From Shewanella marisflavi (lineage in GTDB: Bacteria; Pseudomonadota; Gammaproteobacteria; Enterobacterales; Shewanellaceae): a stretch of DNA of 64,000 nucleotides. The notes below the pieces were generated by a model that did not search any database, was not told the origin of the DNA, and worked only from the letters and a program-made list of their open reading frames with translations. Made by a program: the position numbers and the translations under genes. Below, in pieces: positions 63,543-64,000 of the stretch. The stretch is taken from assembly GCF_023283925.1 (NCBI RefSeq), contig NZ_JAKIKX010000005.1:248001-312000 (forward strand), given 5' to 3'. Position 1 is the first letter of the stretch. Each line of letters opens with the position of its first letter.

Positions 63543-63586
63543 CTAATTCTATAAAGAATTAGGGGAGAGGGGCCAACAGGCCCCTC
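63543..63586 (+). other. Two tandem perfect hairpins between DUF1329 and Ycf48-like genes
   Basis: CTAATTCT-ATAA-AGAATTAG (63543-63562) is followed 4 nt later by GAGGGGCC-AACA-GGCCCCTC (63567-63586). Both have perfect 8-bp stems with 4-nt loops. The right one is followed by ATTTC only, so it is more likely an mRNA-processing or stability element than a full terminator. Confidence 0.7.
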
Positions 63587-63607
63587 ATTTCACGAAAGGA
63601 AGTTTGT

Positions 63608-64000
63608 ATGTGGTTTAGCATGCTTCGGCTTGTCGCGTTATCTTCTCTGTTTATTGCCTCCACGTTTCCTGCTTATAGCTCGGAAGAAGTGGTTGGCTCA
63701 GATAAACAACCCTTGGCTACTCACTCTCTGGTATTGGATATTGCCAAGCAGGGAGAGACTGTGATTGCCGTTGGCGATCGTGGTCATCTATTTCATTTTA
63801 CCGATCAATGGCAGCAGGTTAGTTCACCAACCCGTGCACTGTTAACCAAGGCGACGCTGCTAACGCCTTCGCTTGGCTGGGCAGTGGGGCATGATGCGAC
63901 CATTTTGCATACTCAAGATGGCGGCAAGACTTGGGCAAAACAGATGAGCTCTGCTGAAATCGAAAAGCCTTTCTTAGATGTGCTGTTCTTTGATGCGCAG
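63608..64000 (+). CDS. Ycf48-like repeat protein, 3' end outside the window
   Basis: 131 visible residues; the frame is open at the window end. A signal peptide ends near PAYSS (about residue 24). Bladed-propeller repeats are visible: IAVGDRGHLFHF and VGHDATILHTQDGGKTW, the BNR/Ycf48 type. It begins 83 bp after the DUF1329 stop. In related clusters this gene is followed by an RND-family transporter; what follows here cannot be seen. Confidence 0.82.
   Translation, partial: MWFSMLRLVALSSLFIASTFPAYSSEEVVGSDKQPLATHSLVLDIAKQGETVIAVGDRGHLFHFTDQWQQVSSPTRALLTKATLLTPSLGWAVGHDATILHTQDGGKTWAKQMSSAEIEKPFLDVLFFDAQ

Overview
The window looks like a chromosomal segment of a Shewanella-type marine gammaproteobacterium. 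Support comes from the gene neighbourhoods: a periplasmic [NiFe] hydrogenase with its maturation genes, napEDABC, yebG-msrC-proQ-prc-pepN, the marine proteobacterial dedicated sortase system, and DUF1302/DUF1329 genes. Predicted proteins such as HrpA, PepN, ProQ and YebG are close to their gammaproteobacterial relatives. The species cannot be fixed from the sequence alone. No rRNA, tRNA, CRISPR array, insertion sequence or replication origin was seen. Only the left edge, an AT-rich partial ORF followed by about 370 bp of non-coding DNA, looks like accessory DNA.

Layout. 1-741: end of an unrecognised gene and a gap. 742-12804 (minus strand): one long hydrogenase operon, read hyaA-hyaB-hyaC-hyaD, a degenerate HypF-like gene, hypF-hypB-hypC-hypD-hypE-hypA, and a 54-residue membrane protein. 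An FNR/EtrA-type palindrome lies where a class II activator site would be. 13148-17633: a CBS-pair protein and the helicase HrpA. 18053-22090: napEDABC, including a 52-residue NapE, behind FNR-like and NarP-like sites. 22166-28244 (minus): a LysR regulator, ilvIH, a Bcr/CflA transporter and a YafJ-type amidotransferase. 28478-32279: a lipoprotein preceded by a three-repeat Pho box, a GST-like protein and TrhO. 32788-35369: a marR-HlyD-DUF2955 efflux operon with two identical operator-like palindromes. 35366-40994: slipin/NfeD pair, YegD chaperone, CreA and MetC.

41099-47864: a complete dedicated sortase system. The two-component pair pdsRS diverges from pdsO, a VIT/vWA target with a C-terminal sorting signal, and a sortase. 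The two-component pair presumably controls surface display of the target protein. A terminator-shaped hairpin with a T7 run sits inside the first codons of the target gene. 47835-52903 (minus): a diguanylate cyclase and a LetAB (YebST) lipid-transport system in which LetA is encoded as two separate half-proteins. 53111-59768: yebG with a LexA box, msrC, proQ, prc, pepN and a DUF2835 gene. 60093-64000: a DUF1302 outer-membrane-type protein, a DUF1329 protein and the start of a Ycf48-like repeat protein that runs off the window.

The most unusual items are: the HypF-like paralogue that keeps the outline of HypF but has lost its catalytic motifs; the intragenic terminator-like hairpin in the sortase target gene; the paired palindromes before marR; the Pho box before a lipoprotein of unknown function; and the twin hairpins between the DUF1329 and Ycf48-like genes. 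All functional statements rest on motif recognition by eye; no database search was run.
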